Assembly (NCBI GenBank): GCA_041742235.1
Contig: JBGSJA010000058.1
Coordinates: 1 to 16,066 of the forward strand
Length of the DNA: 16,066 nt
Source: BOKV01 sp041742235
GTDB lineage: Bacteria; Pseudomonadota; Alphaproteobacteria; Rhizobiales; Rhizobiaceae
Reading direction: 5' to 3'
Shown: positions 1 to 6,508 of the stretch, piece by piece
Layout of the letters: every line of letters begins with the position of its first letter
Position numbering within the stretch: position 1 is the stretch's first letter
Program-made: the position numbers and the translations under genes
Notes under the pieces: model-generated
What the model was told of the DNA's origin: nothing
The model's input: only the letters and a program-made list of their open reading frames with translations
The model's database searches: none

Positions 1-1
1 C

Positions 2-643
2 TTCGGCATCCAGCCCCAGCTCGTCGACAATGAAGGCAAGGTTCTGGAAGGCGCGGCGGACGGAAACCTGTGCATCACCGATTCCTGGCCGGGCCAGATG
101 CGTACGGTCTATGGCGACCACGAGCGCTTCATCCAGACCTACTTCTCCACCTACAAGGGGAAGTACTTTACCGGCGATGGCTGCCGCCGCGACACCGATG
201 GCTACTACTGGATCACCGGACGCGTCGACGACGTCATCAACGTTTCCGGCCACCGCATGGGAACGGCGGAAGTCGAAAGCGCGTTGGTCAGCCACGAGAA
301 GGTTTCGGAAGCAGCGGTCGTCGGCTATCCGCACGACATCAAGGGACAGGGTATCTATTGCTATGTCACGTTGATGTCGGGCGTGACGGGCGATGATGAG
401 CTGCGCAAGGAACTGGTCAACCACGTGCGCAAGGAGATCGGCCCCATCGCGTCTCCCGACAAGATCCAGTTCTCGCCGGGCCTGCCCAAGACGCGTTCGG
501 GCAAGATCATGCGCCGCATCCTGCGCAAGATCGCCGAGGACGATTTCGGCGCCCTTGGCGATACCTCGACGTTGGCCGATCCGGCGGTGGTTGATGATCT
601 CATTGCCAACCGCCAGAACAAGAAGGCGGTTCCTGCGCAGTAG
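2..643 (+). CDS. acs: Acetyl-CoA synthetase, C-terminal part (cut by window edge)
   Basis: AMP-forming acetyl-CoA synthetase activates acetate to acetyl-CoA through acetyl-AMP in the cytoplasm. The reading frame is open from base 2, so the 5' part lies outside the window; about 213 residues are visible. They match the end of the adenylation domain and the C-terminal lid domain: YFTGDGCRRD with the Asp that binds the AMP ribose, then GYYWITGRVDDVINVSGHR, the hinge region between the two domains. Near the end comes PKTRSGKIMRRILRK, whose Lys in SGK is the catalytic lysine that is reversibly acetylated in characterised Acs enzymes. The short tail after it is normal for the family. A hairpin terminator follows 25 bases after the stop. 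The family assignment is very secure; only the truncation prevents judging the whole enzyme. Confidence 0.96.
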   Translation, partial: FGIQPQLVDNEGKVLEGAADGNLCITDSWPGQMRTVYGDHERFIQTYFSTYKGKYFTGDGCRRDTDGYYWITGRVDDVINVSGHRMGTAEVESALVSHEKVSEAAVVGYPHDIKGQGIYCYVTLMSGVTGDDELRKELVNHVRKEIGPIASPDKIQFSPGLPKTRSGKIMRRILRKIAEDDFGALGDTSTLADPAVVDDLIANRQNKKAVPAQ

Positions 644-667
644 GAACACCATCCCGTTGAAATCTTT

Positions 668-690
668 GGAGGGGGCTTCGGCCCCCTTGT
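668..690 (+). terminator. Hairpin terminator after acs
   Basis: The stem AGGGGGC / GCCCCCT (670-676 with 681-687) closes on a TTCG tetraloop, a very stable combination. The tail after it is only weakly T-rich (TTGTCGTTG). It lies 25 bases after the acs stop, where an intrinsic terminator is expected. Confidence 0.75.
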
Positions 691-758
691 CGTTGGTGCG
701 AAGCAGCGCTTGCCAAATACCCGTTTGCGCCCCACATTCAAGCCATCGTCAACAACAT

Positions 759-773
759 GAAAGGAGGTGATCC
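759..773 (+). promoter_or_regulatory. Unusually long Shine-Dalgarno sequence
   Basis: The stretch GAAAGGAGGTGATCC is complementary over about 15 bases to the conserved 3' tail of bacterial 16S rRNA (GGATCACCTCCTTTC). Ordinary ribosome binding sites in this window match only 4-6 bases. The spacing of its GGAGG core to the ATG at 775 is 7 bases, which is optimal. Confidence 0.7.
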
Positions 774-774
774 G

Positions 775-840
775 ATGTCGAGTGATTTCCGGAACTGTAT
801 GGGCTTGAGCGGATCCTCATTCCTTCGGAGCAGCCTCTGA
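775..840 (+). CDS. Possible 21-residue small protein or leader peptide
   Basis: The ATG at 775 opens a frame of 21 codons ending in TGA at 838-840. The peptide begins MSSDFRNCMGLSG and ends SFLRSSL. It carries one Cys and a Ser-rich second half, and it has no membrane segment or signal peptide. I do not recognise a family. The case for translation is its ribosome binding site: GAAAGGAGGTGATCC at 759-773, with the GGAGG core 7 bases before ATG, would pair along its whole length with the 3' end of 16S rRNA. A strong terminator at 914-964 would end such a transcript about 75 bases after the stop. Between them lies a potentially structured untranslated region: CGGAC near 858 can pair with GTCCG near 891. 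It could instead be a regulatory RNA whose strong SD matters more than the peptide. No clear sigma-70 promoter is visible upstream. Confidence 0.4.
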   Translation: MSSDFRNCMGLSGSSFLRSSL

Positions 841-913
841 ACGGATGAAGTGAAGCGCGGACAGGTTCAGGCTCGATCCTGCCCACAAGGTCCGTCTTCC
901 GTGTAAAATCGCG

Positions 914-964
914 ACGCCGTCCCGCCGGGTAACCGGGTAAACGGGGCGGCGTTTCGCTTTTGTG
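914..964 (+). terminator. Strong intrinsic terminator closing the small-ORF transcript
   Basis: An 11-bp stem, ACGCCGTCCCG at 914-924 with CGGGGCGGCGT at 942-952, contains one G-U pair and is followed by TTTCGCTTTTG. The loop (925-941) contains the direct repeat CCGGGTAA twice. The T-rich tail is on the plus strand, so it would terminate rightward transcription, converging on the small RNA that ends near 1008 on the other strand. Confidence 0.7.
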
Positions 965-1007
965 GTTGGATGCGGCTCGGTAGCAAAACGATTGGGTAAC
1001 CATCGCC

Positions 1008-1133
1008 AAATACGTCGAAGCCCGCCGGGGGAGGAGGATCCGGCGGGCTTCGGTACGGTGTCCCGGCAAGGGAGGAGGATTTGCCGGAACTCAGCCGGGA
1101 CATGGGAGGAGGATATGTCCGGGCCGATCTGAT
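1008..1133 (-). ncRNA. nfeR1: Three-hairpin anti-Shine-Dalgarno sRNA, alpha-r14 / NfeR1 type
   Basis: On the minus strand three hairpins follow one another, and each displays the identical 11-nt loop ATCCTCCTCCC. Their stems are GGACAT/ATGTCC (plus coordinates 1098-1103 with 1115-1120, extendable by two pairs across a mismatch), CCGGCAA/TTGCCGG (1063-1069 with 1081-1087), and a 13-bp GC-rich stem (1016-1028 with 1040-1052). The third would serve as the terminator, with a modest tail ACGTATTT. The loop contains CCTCCTCCC, an anti-Shine-Dalgarno sequence. This is the hallmark of the alpha-r14 family, whose Sinorhizobium meliloti member NfeR1 (Smr14C2) is a trans-acting repressor that pairs with ribosome binding sites of transport and metabolism mRNAs. 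A start near 1133, placed from the TATATT at 1145-1140, gives about 125 nt, in keeping with the family. The hairpins and loops are directly visible; the family name is recalled knowledge; the exact ends are inference. Confidence 0.85.
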
Positions 1134-1139
1134 GAACCT

Positions 1140-1194
1140 AATATATCCCGCCAAAATCTATTGTGCACTGCAAAATACTCATTGCTGCTATGCA
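1140..1194 (-). promoter_or_regulatory. Predicted activator-dependent promoter of the sRNA
   Basis: Reading the minus strand, TATATT (1145-1140) makes a good -10 for a start near 1133, but there is no TTGAC-like -35. In its place lie two TGC-N3-GCA dyads, TGCACTGCA at 1164-1172 and TGCTATGCA at 1186-1194. Their centres are 22 bp apart, two helical turns, and fall at about -35 and -57. This layout suits a LysR-type activator. The NfeR1 and AbcR sRNAs of rhizobia are reported to be controlled by the LysR-type regulator LsrB/VtlR; that it is the regulator here is inference. Confidence 0.5.
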
Positions 1195-1276
1195 AAAAAG
1201 CAGGCTGTGGACCGGTTTTTCCTGGTTTTGCCAAGTCTTGCGTCACGCTCCGCCGAATTTTTCCGCACTAAGCCCG

Positions 1277-1762
1277 TTATTTGCCCGTACGGCCCGATTG
1301 GTGGAGCGCAGCACACCAGCCTTTTCGCTTCTTGCCGGCATAGGGGCGAACGTGTTGGCTGCCCAGCAGCACCTGCGCGAGGTTGCTTCCATCATCAAGC
1401 GTCACGTCGGCCAGTACCCGCCCGTAATATTTGTCGCCGCCGATATTCGACAGGCTGATATTGCCTTTCGAAATGCGGCCCGCCAGAACGTCGCGCGCCT
1501 GCCGCGCCAACAAGCGCTCCAACGGGCATTTGGCGCGCAACTCCGGCGCATCGATGCCGCGGACACGGATGGATACGGAAACAACGGTTCCGGGCCAGAC
1601 TTGCGCCTCCACGGAAAAACTGTCGCCGTCATGGACCTTGACGACACGCGCCTGCACGGGGCCTGGCACCGGCTGCGCAGCGGAGCTCGCGGTTGCGGCC
1701 ATCGCCAGCAAGCCCGGAACGAGGCAGGATGCGACAAGACATGAGCGGATCGGCAAGTTCAT
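1277..1762 (-). CDS. Exported staphylococcal-nuclease-like (SNase) protein
   Basis: A protein of 161 residues with an N-terminal export signal (hydrophobic stretch about residues 8-28, ending TASSAAQ) and one SNase domain. The thermonuclease active site is intact by pattern: Asp47 in HDGDSF aligns with D21 of the staphylococcal enzyme, Arg66 with R35, Asp71 and Glu74 in GIDAPE with D40 and E43, and Arg115 in YYGR with R87. It is therefore probably a calcium-dependent nuclease acting in the periplasm or outside the cell on DNA and RNA, perhaps for phosphate or nucleotide salvage. The start at 1762 gives a complete signal peptide, but the ribosome binding site is poor (ACGGA directly before ATG), and a large palindrome ends only 4 bases upstream. 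The next Met (residue 21) would destroy the signal. The family is secure; the biological role is not. Confidence 0.88.
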   Translation of the reverse strand: MNLPIRSCLVASCLVPGLLAMAATASSAAQPVPGPVQARVVKVHDGDSFSVEAQVWPGTVVSVSIRVRGIDAPELRAKCPLERLLARQARDVLAGRISKGNISLSNIGGDKYYGRVLADVTLDDGSNLAQVLLGSQHVRPYAGKKRKGWCAALHQSGRTGK

Positions 1763-1766
1763 TCCG

Positions 1767-1814
1767 TGTGAATTTCTTCCTATAGGTAAATTTTCCTATA
1801 GGAAGAAATTCACA
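1767..1814. repeat. 48-bp near-perfect palindrome before the nuclease gene
   Basis: Twenty-base arms (1767-1786 and 1795-1814) pair without a mismatch around the 8-base centre TAAATTTT. Each arm holds its own small palindrome, CCTATAGG. The element is AT-rich in GC-rich surroundings. It lies between the end of the SdhAF4-like gene and the nuclease start, reaching to within 4 bases of that ATG. No T-run follows on either strand, so it is not a classic terminator. It could be a double operator with two CCTATAGG sites, or an mRNA hairpin that hides the nuclease translation start. Confidence 0.85.
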
Positions 1815-1833
1815 GGGTCAAGCAAGATCGCTC

Positions 1834-2043
1834 TCAGAAATCGACGGCGATGCCCTTTCGCTCCCAGTCGCCGTAACGCACCGGTTCCGGCCCGTCCCGT
1901 CCATTCACCTCGGACGGCATGGGCGGTCGGGCATCCATTTCGCGGCGGCGGATTGCGGCTTCCGCAAGCGCCCGCATCGCAGCGGGTGGAAGTTCCCGCC
2001 GGGCTTCGTCTTTACCACCTTGATCCTGGTTGCCGCCGTCCAT
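1834..2043 (-). CDS. Succinate dehydrogenase assembly factor 4-like protein (DUF1674)
   Basis: A small protein of 69 residues. Its C-terminal third carries the DUF1674/SdhAF4 signature NGRDGPEPVRYGDWERKGIAVDF-type ending (about residues 48-69, with GPEP, RYGDWE and KGI as key elements). In characterised relatives this protein binds the flavinylated SDHA subunit and helps it assemble into succinate dehydrogenase. The N-terminal part is charged and probably disordered. The frame is open further upstream, but the start at 2043 is preferred because GGAGGA lies 5 bases before it and the added upstream sequence looks non-coding. It is transcribed away from htpX, an arrangement I associate with this order. 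No other sdh gene is in the window. Confidence 0.88.
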   Translation of the reverse strand: MDGGNQDQGGKDEARRELPPAAMRALAEAAIRRREMDARPPMPSEVNGRDGPEPVRYGDWERKGIAVDF

Positions 2044-2186
2044 TTTTCCTCCAGCATTCTTGAAGAGCGTGCGGCCGAATACCATTCTCGTATTCGCCGG
2101 TCGCGATGAAACCGGTGCGCGTGCATGCCGCCTTGTGATATAGGCCGTGCCGTGCCTTTGCAAAGAGCAAGCGGAGCCCGGTTTCC

Positions 2187-3194
2187 ATGAACATCCTGCG
2201 TACAGCAATGTTGCTTGCCGCGATGACGGCGCTTTTCATGGCGGTCGGCTATGCCATCGGCGGGCAGTCCGGCATGGTGATTGCCTTTGCGATTGCAGCG
2301 GCGATGAACTTCTTCAGCTACTGGAATTCGGACAAGATGGTGTTGCGAATGCACCATGCGGTCGAAGTCGGCCCGCAGAACGCACCCGAGTTTTACGAAA
2401 TCGTGCGCCGGTTGGCGGAAGCGGCCAACATGCCGATGCCCAAGACCTACATCATCAATTCGCCGCAGCCAAACGCCTTCGCCACGGGCCGCAATCCCCA
2501 GAATGCCGCCGTCGCGGCCTCGACCGGCCTTTTGGAAACGCTCACCCCCGAGGAAGTCGCGGGCGTGATGGCGCATGAACTTGCCCATATCGCCAACCGC
2601 GACACGCTGACCATGACGATTACAGCGACGCTGGCCGGCGCGATTTCAATGCTCGGAAATTTCGCGTTTTTCCTGGGCGGCAACCGCAACAGCGAAAACG
2701 GCGGCGGCAACGCCATTGCCACGCTGCTTGCCGTGCTGCTGGCGCCATTTGCGGCGATGATCGTGCAAATGGCCGTCAGCCGCACCCGCGAGTATTCGGC
2801 CGACAAGCTTGGCGCGCAGATTTGCGGCCGCCCGCTGTGGCTGGCCTCCGCGCTGCACAAGATCGCGGCAGCCGCCGGTCGCATCCCCAATGTCGATGCC
2901 GAGCGCAACCCGGGAACGGCGCACATGTTCATCATCAATCCGCTGGGCCAGCACGCCCGCGACAGCCTCTTTTCGACCCATCCAAACACGGAAAACCGGA
3001 TACGCGCGCTGGAGCAACTGGATGGCGAAATGCGCCAGATGGAAGCGGCCGAACCGCCCGAGGAGCAGCGACAAGCCCCCGCTGCACCCGCGGCCAAGGC
3101 CCGCCCCGCGGGGAGGCCATCGGTTCCGCCCGCCGGCTCTTCCGGTCAATGGGGGCGCAAGCCGGACGACGAACCGCGCGGCCCCTGGTCGTGA
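2187..3194 (+). CDS. htpX: Membrane zinc metalloprotease HtpX
   Basis: HtpX is an M48-family protease of the inner membrane with its active site on the cytoplasmic side. It degrades misfolded membrane proteins together with FtsH. The protein has 335 residues. Two membrane segments occupy about residues 4-24 and 29-46. The zinc site HELAH is at 130-134, with the third ligand Glu202 in RTREYSAD, and two further hydrophobic segments lie at about 145-165 and 176-197. The last 50 residues are a Pro/Ala-rich, probably disordered tail ending RGPWS, an extension beyond the roughly 290-residue enterobacterial form. The start has a moderate ribosome binding site (CGGAG, 9 bases upstream). A TGATATA box near 2137 could be a -10 element, but I cannot pair it with a convincing -35 or heat-shock sequence. 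Confidence 0.96.
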   Translation: MNILRTAMLLAAMTALFMAVGYAIGGQSGMVIAFAIAAAMNFFSYWNSDKMVLRMHHAVEVGPQNAPEFYEIVRRLAEAANMPMPKTYIINSPQPNAFATGRNPQNAAVAASTGLLETLTPEEVAGVMAHELAHIANRDTLTMTITATLAGAISMLGNFAFFLGGNRNSENGGGNAIATLLAVLLAPFAAMIVQMAVSRTREYSADKLGAQICGRPLWLASALHKIAAAAGRIPNVDAERNPGTAHMFIINPLGQHARDSLFSTHPNTENRIRALEQLDGEMRQMEAAEPPEEQRQAPAAPAAKARPAGRPSVPPAGSSGQWGRKPDDEPRGPWS

Positions 3195-3240
3195 GGGCGT
3201 TGGCGCGGTTGCCGTCTTTCGCTGAACGCGTGGCAATGTC

Positions 3241-4623
3241 TTGAACCGGAAATTCCGAACCGGCAGCCATGACAGGCCCGCACCTGCAAAGCCCGGTCTT
3301 GCCGCAAGGCAGGCTGCAGCGGCCCTTGTCGGACGCGTGGTCGATGACCGGCGCAGCCTGGAGGCCCTGACCGACGAGAACAGCGGCATCGCAGCCTACC
3401 GCGCACTTGATCCGCGCGACCGTTCCCTAGCCCGGGCCATCGCCCTCACCACGCTTCGACACCGGGGCGAGATTGGCCGGGCATTGGCGCGCATGCTCGA
3501 CCGGCGTCCGCCGCAAAAGGCGCGGCACCTGTTGCACACCCTCGATGTCGCAGCCGCGCAAATCCTCTACATGGCGGTGCCGCAAAGCGCGGCGGTCGAC
3601 CTTGCGGTGACGGCGATTTCCGCCGATTCGCGCACGCAGCGCTTCGCCAGCATGGCGAATGCCGTATTGCGGCGTCTGGCGCGCGAGAAGGACGCCATCC
3701 TCGCACTTCCGTCAGACGCGGCCACCGTGTTTCCGCAATGGCTGGCGGCGGAACTGCGCCGCGACCACGGCCGCGACAATGCCGATGCGATCGCCCGCGC
3801 CATCCTCTTCGAACCTGTCATCGACATCACGCCATCGCCGCTTCTGTCGCAGGCGCAGATTGCCGGCCTTGCCGTCTCGTTGGATGCGCGGGCCTTGCCG
3901 ACCGGATCGCTTAGACTGTCCGGCCTCGCGCCGGTGGCCGAATTGCCTGGCTACGGCGAAGGATCATGGTGGGTGCAGGATGCTGCATCGGCGCTTCCCA
4001 TACGCCTGCTCGGCGATGTCGCGGGCCGCAGGGTAGCCGATCTGTGTGCAGCGCCGGGCGGCAAGACCGCGCAGCTGGCGGCAATGGGCGCGAACGTGAC
4101 AGCAGTCGACATATCGCCCGTCCGGTTGGAGCGACTCGCGGAAAACCTGGCGCGGCTGCGCTTGACGGCCGAAATCGTCGCCGCGGACATTCTTCAATGG
4201 GAACCGGCCGAAAAGTTCGACGCGGTTCTTCTTGACGCCCCCTGCTCCTCCACGGGTACGATCCGCCGTCACCCCGACGTGATGTGGACGAAATCGGCCG
4301 AAGACGTTACCGCGCTTGCCGAACTGCAGTTGCAGCTCATTCGCAGGGCGGCAGGTTTCGTGAAGCCGGGAGGCATTCTTGTCTATGCCAATTGCTCCGT
4401 ATTGAAGCGCGAGGGCGAAAACCTGCTGGCCGCGACCCTCAAGGCCCCGGAGGGGCTGCGGCACAAGCCGCTCGCCGCGGGCGAATTCGGCCTGCCTGCG
4501 GAACTCGTCAATGGTCAGGGGGCCTTGCGAACGCTCCCCTTTCACATGCCGGCGGCCGAGGGCGCGGATTCATCCACAGGCGGCATGGATGGTTTCTTCG
4601 CCTGCCGCTTCGAAATTGCCTGA
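3241..4623 (+). CDS. rsmB: 16S rRNA cytosine-5 methyltransferase RsmB
   Basis: RsmB methylates C967 of 16S rRNA using S-adenosylmethionine. The 460-residue protein has an N-terminal NusB-like RNA-binding domain (about residues 18-145), with RALDPRDRSLARAI typical of it, and a C-terminal Rossmann methyltransferase domain. The SAM-binding motif DLCAAPGGKT is near residue 267. The two catalytic cysteines are visible in DAPCSSTG (about 335) and in ANCS (about 385), the latter being a variant of the usual TCS of motif VI. The chosen start is TTG at 3241, 46 bases after htpX; it has no good ribosome binding site, and no in-frame ATG lies close by, so the N-terminus is less certain. It is probably co-transcribed with htpX and the following gene. 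The function is secure. Confidence 0.95.
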   Translation: MNRKFRTGSHDRPAPAKPGLAARQAAAALVGRVVDDRRSLEALTDENSGIAAYRALDPRDRSLARAIALTTLRHRGEIGRALARMLDRRPPQKARHLLHTLDVAAAQILYMAVPQSAAVDLAVTAISADSRTQRFASMANAVLRRLAREKDAILALPSDAATVFPQWLAAELRRDHGRDNADAIARAILFEPVIDITPSPLLSQAQIAGLAVSLDARALPTGSLRLSGLAPVAELPGYGEGSWWVQDAASALPIRLLGDVAGRRVADLCAAPGGKTAQLAAMGANVTAVDISPVRLERLAENLARLRLTAEIVAADILQWEPAEKFDAVLLDAPCSSTGTIRRHPDVMWTKSAEDVTALAELQLQLIRRAAGFVKPGGILVYANCSVLKREGENLLAATLKAPEGLRHKPLAAGEFGLPAELVNGQGALRTLPFHMPAAEGADSSTGGMDGFFACRFEIA

Positions 4624-4728
4624 CACATCGCGAACTGCCATTGTGCGCCATTGGACAATCCGGCGGCGCGCTGCAAGACTGTCCCTGCGGGTCCGCCCGC
4701 TGCACTTCAAGGAGGAAACACAAGTCAC

Positions 4729-6414
4729 ATGGCGCTGTCCGACCAGTCCGGATCGCTAGGCGGCACGCTTTCGAGCATGTGGCGGCGGCTGCGGCGCGGG
4801 ATGATGGGTACTGGCCGGGGCCGGATGCACGTTTCCGGAGCAGCGCCCGAACGGCTCCTGCTTGCCCCGCCCGACCTCCATACGCCCGATCCGACCGTGG
4901 CCCAGGAAATCTATGCCGGAACCTTCCACTTTGCCGGCAAGACGCTGGATGCGGCCGGCTCGAACCCTTTTGCGCTGACCGCTCCATCGCCGCAATTCGC
5001 GCGCGAACTTCACGCCTTCGGCTGGTTGCGCCATCTTGGCGCTTCCGGCGATCCGCTTTCGGCGACCAATGCACAAGCGCTCGTGAAGGACTGGATCGAT
5101 GCCAACCCACGCCCGCGAGACGCCCTGCAATGGGACGCAGTGACGACAGCGCAGCGGCTGGTTTCCTGGCTGTGCCATTCGGTGCTGATCGTCGAGAAGG
5201 CCGACCTTGCCTCCTATCGCCTGTTCCTCAAATCGGTCGGCTACCACATACGCTACCTCCGCGGCGTTGCGCCGCTGTCGCCCGAGGGAATGCCTCGGCT
5301 GATGTGCCTGGCGGCGGTTGCCTATGCCGAAATATGCGTCGCCGCGCGCGGCACCGTCAGGACGGCGCAAAAGAGCCTCGACAATGAATTGTCGCGCCAG
5401 ATCCTTGCCGATGGCGGTCACGTTTCGCGCAATCCGGCGGTCCTGGCGGATCTGCTGGCGCTGCTCCTGCCGCTGCGCCAATCCTTTGTGCGCATCGGCC
5501 AGGCGCCTTCGGTCGAACTGGTCTCAGCCATTGACCGGATGATGCCGGCGTTGCGTTTCTATCGTCTTGGCGACGGCTCGATCGCACGCTTCAACGGCGC
5601 GGGTCACACGCCGCAAAGCCTGATATCCACCGTGTTGCGCTATGACGATGTCATGGGCGCGGTCCCGACTACTGCGCCCTATAGCGGCTACCAGCGCCTC
5701 GATGCGGGCGGAACGGTCGTACTCGTCGATACCGGCAAACCGCCTCCGGCCGAATTGTCGGCGGATGCCCATGCCGGCGCGCTTTCGTTGGAGATGTCGT
5801 CAGGGGAATTTCCGCTTGTCGTCAATTGCGGGATCCCCGTGCTCGGCAATCCTTCTGCAAGACTTGCCGCGCATTCGACGGCGGCCCATTCGACCGCAAC
5901 CCTGAACGACACTTCATCATGCCGTTTCGTTCCAGAAAATCGCAGGGATCCGGCGTCGCCGGTCTACATTGCTGCAGGGCCGCTAAGGCTGGAGGCGCAG
6001 CGCCGCGCCGGCGAAGGCGGGGACACCGTCGCGGCCAGCCATGACGGCTACATGCGCCAGTTCGGCGTTGTTCACGAGCGCCAACTTCACCTTTCTGCCG
6101 ACGGGCGTACGCTGGCGGGGATCGACAGGTTCCACGAACCGGCAGCCAAGAAGGCCAAGGCAGCAAGTCCCAATACATTCGCGATCCGTTTTCATCTGCA
6201 CCCTTCGGTGGAGGCCCGTACCTTCGACAACGGGCTGGCGCTACGCTGTCCGGACGGAACGCTTTGGAGCTTCCTTTGCGAGGCCGTCGCGCCGCAGATC
6301 GAGGAAAGCGTCTATTTCGCGGTCGCGGCGGGCGGAAGGCGCAGCCGTCAGATCGTGCTTCGCGGCACAACAACCGAAACCCCTGAAGTGCGCTGGTCAT
6401 TCATCCGGCGATGA
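4729..6414 (+). CDS. Heparinase II/III family protein
   Basis: A protein of 561 residues resembling the heparinase II/III-like family, in which an alpha/alpha-barrel half (about residues 60-300 here) is followed by a beta-sheet half (about 330-555). Members are polysaccharide lyases that cut uronic-acid-containing polymers by beta-elimination; the substrate of this one cannot be read from sequence. The start at ATG 4729 is preferred over the one at 4651 because AAGGAGG (4709-4715) precedes only this ATG, although the 13-base spacing is long, and because the extra 26 residues look non-coding. The N-terminus is Arg-rich (MWRRLRRG) with no evident signal peptide, which is odd for a secreted lyase. 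It lies between rsmB and purH, an order I recall from other Hyphomicrobiales. A cell-envelope or intracellular polymer is possible. Confidence 0.85.
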   Translation: MALSDQSGSLGGTLSSMWRRLRRGMMGTGRGRMHVSGAAPERLLLAPPDLHTPDPTVAQEIYAGTFHFAGKTLDAAGSNPFALTAPSPQFARELHAFGWLRHLGASGDPLSATNAQALVKDWIDANPRPRDALQWDAVTTAQRLVSWLCHSVLIVEKADLASYRLFLKSVGYHIRYLRGVAPLSPEGMPRLMCLAAVAYAEICVAARGTVRTAQKSLDNELSRQILADGGHVSRNPAVLADLLALLLPLRQSFVRIGQAPSVELVSAIDRMMPALRFYRLGDGSIARFNGAGHTPQSLISTVLRYDDVMGAVPTTAPYSGYQRLDAGGTVVLVDTGKPPPAELSADAHAGALSLEMSSGEFPLVVNCGIPVLGNPSARLAAHSTAAHSTATLNDTSSCRFVPENRRDPASPVYIAAGPLRLEAQRRAGEGGDTVAASHDGYMRQFGVVHERQLHLSADGRTLAGIDRFHEPAAKKAKAASPNTFAIRFHLHPSVEARTFDNGLALRCPDGTLWSFLCEAVAPQIEESVYFAVAAGGRRSRQIVLRGTTTETPEVRWSFIRR

Positions 6415-6508
6415 TCGAACGGCGCACGGGATAAGTTCCGGTCACGGTTTTCCGTCATTCCCGCCCCATGCTAGAGAGCGTGCGAAACGCGAGGTTTGAG
6501 GGCGCCCC

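Noticed and set aside
1016..1120. Three copies of GGGAGGAGGAT read as a short repeat array or CRISPR-like element
   Set aside because: The copies are hairpin loops with different complementary stems at irregular spacing; this fits a structured sRNA on the minus strand, not a repeat-spacer array.
1104..1130. Plus-strand GGAGGAGGATATG as a ribosome binding site and start codon
   Set aside because: The resulting frame has only five codons before TGA, and the GGAGG sequence is explained by the minus-strand sRNA loops.
4284..5387. 367-codon plus-strand frame across the rsmB end and heparinase start
   Set aside because: Out of frame with both recognised genes, and its Arg/Gly/Cys-rich translation shows no domain.
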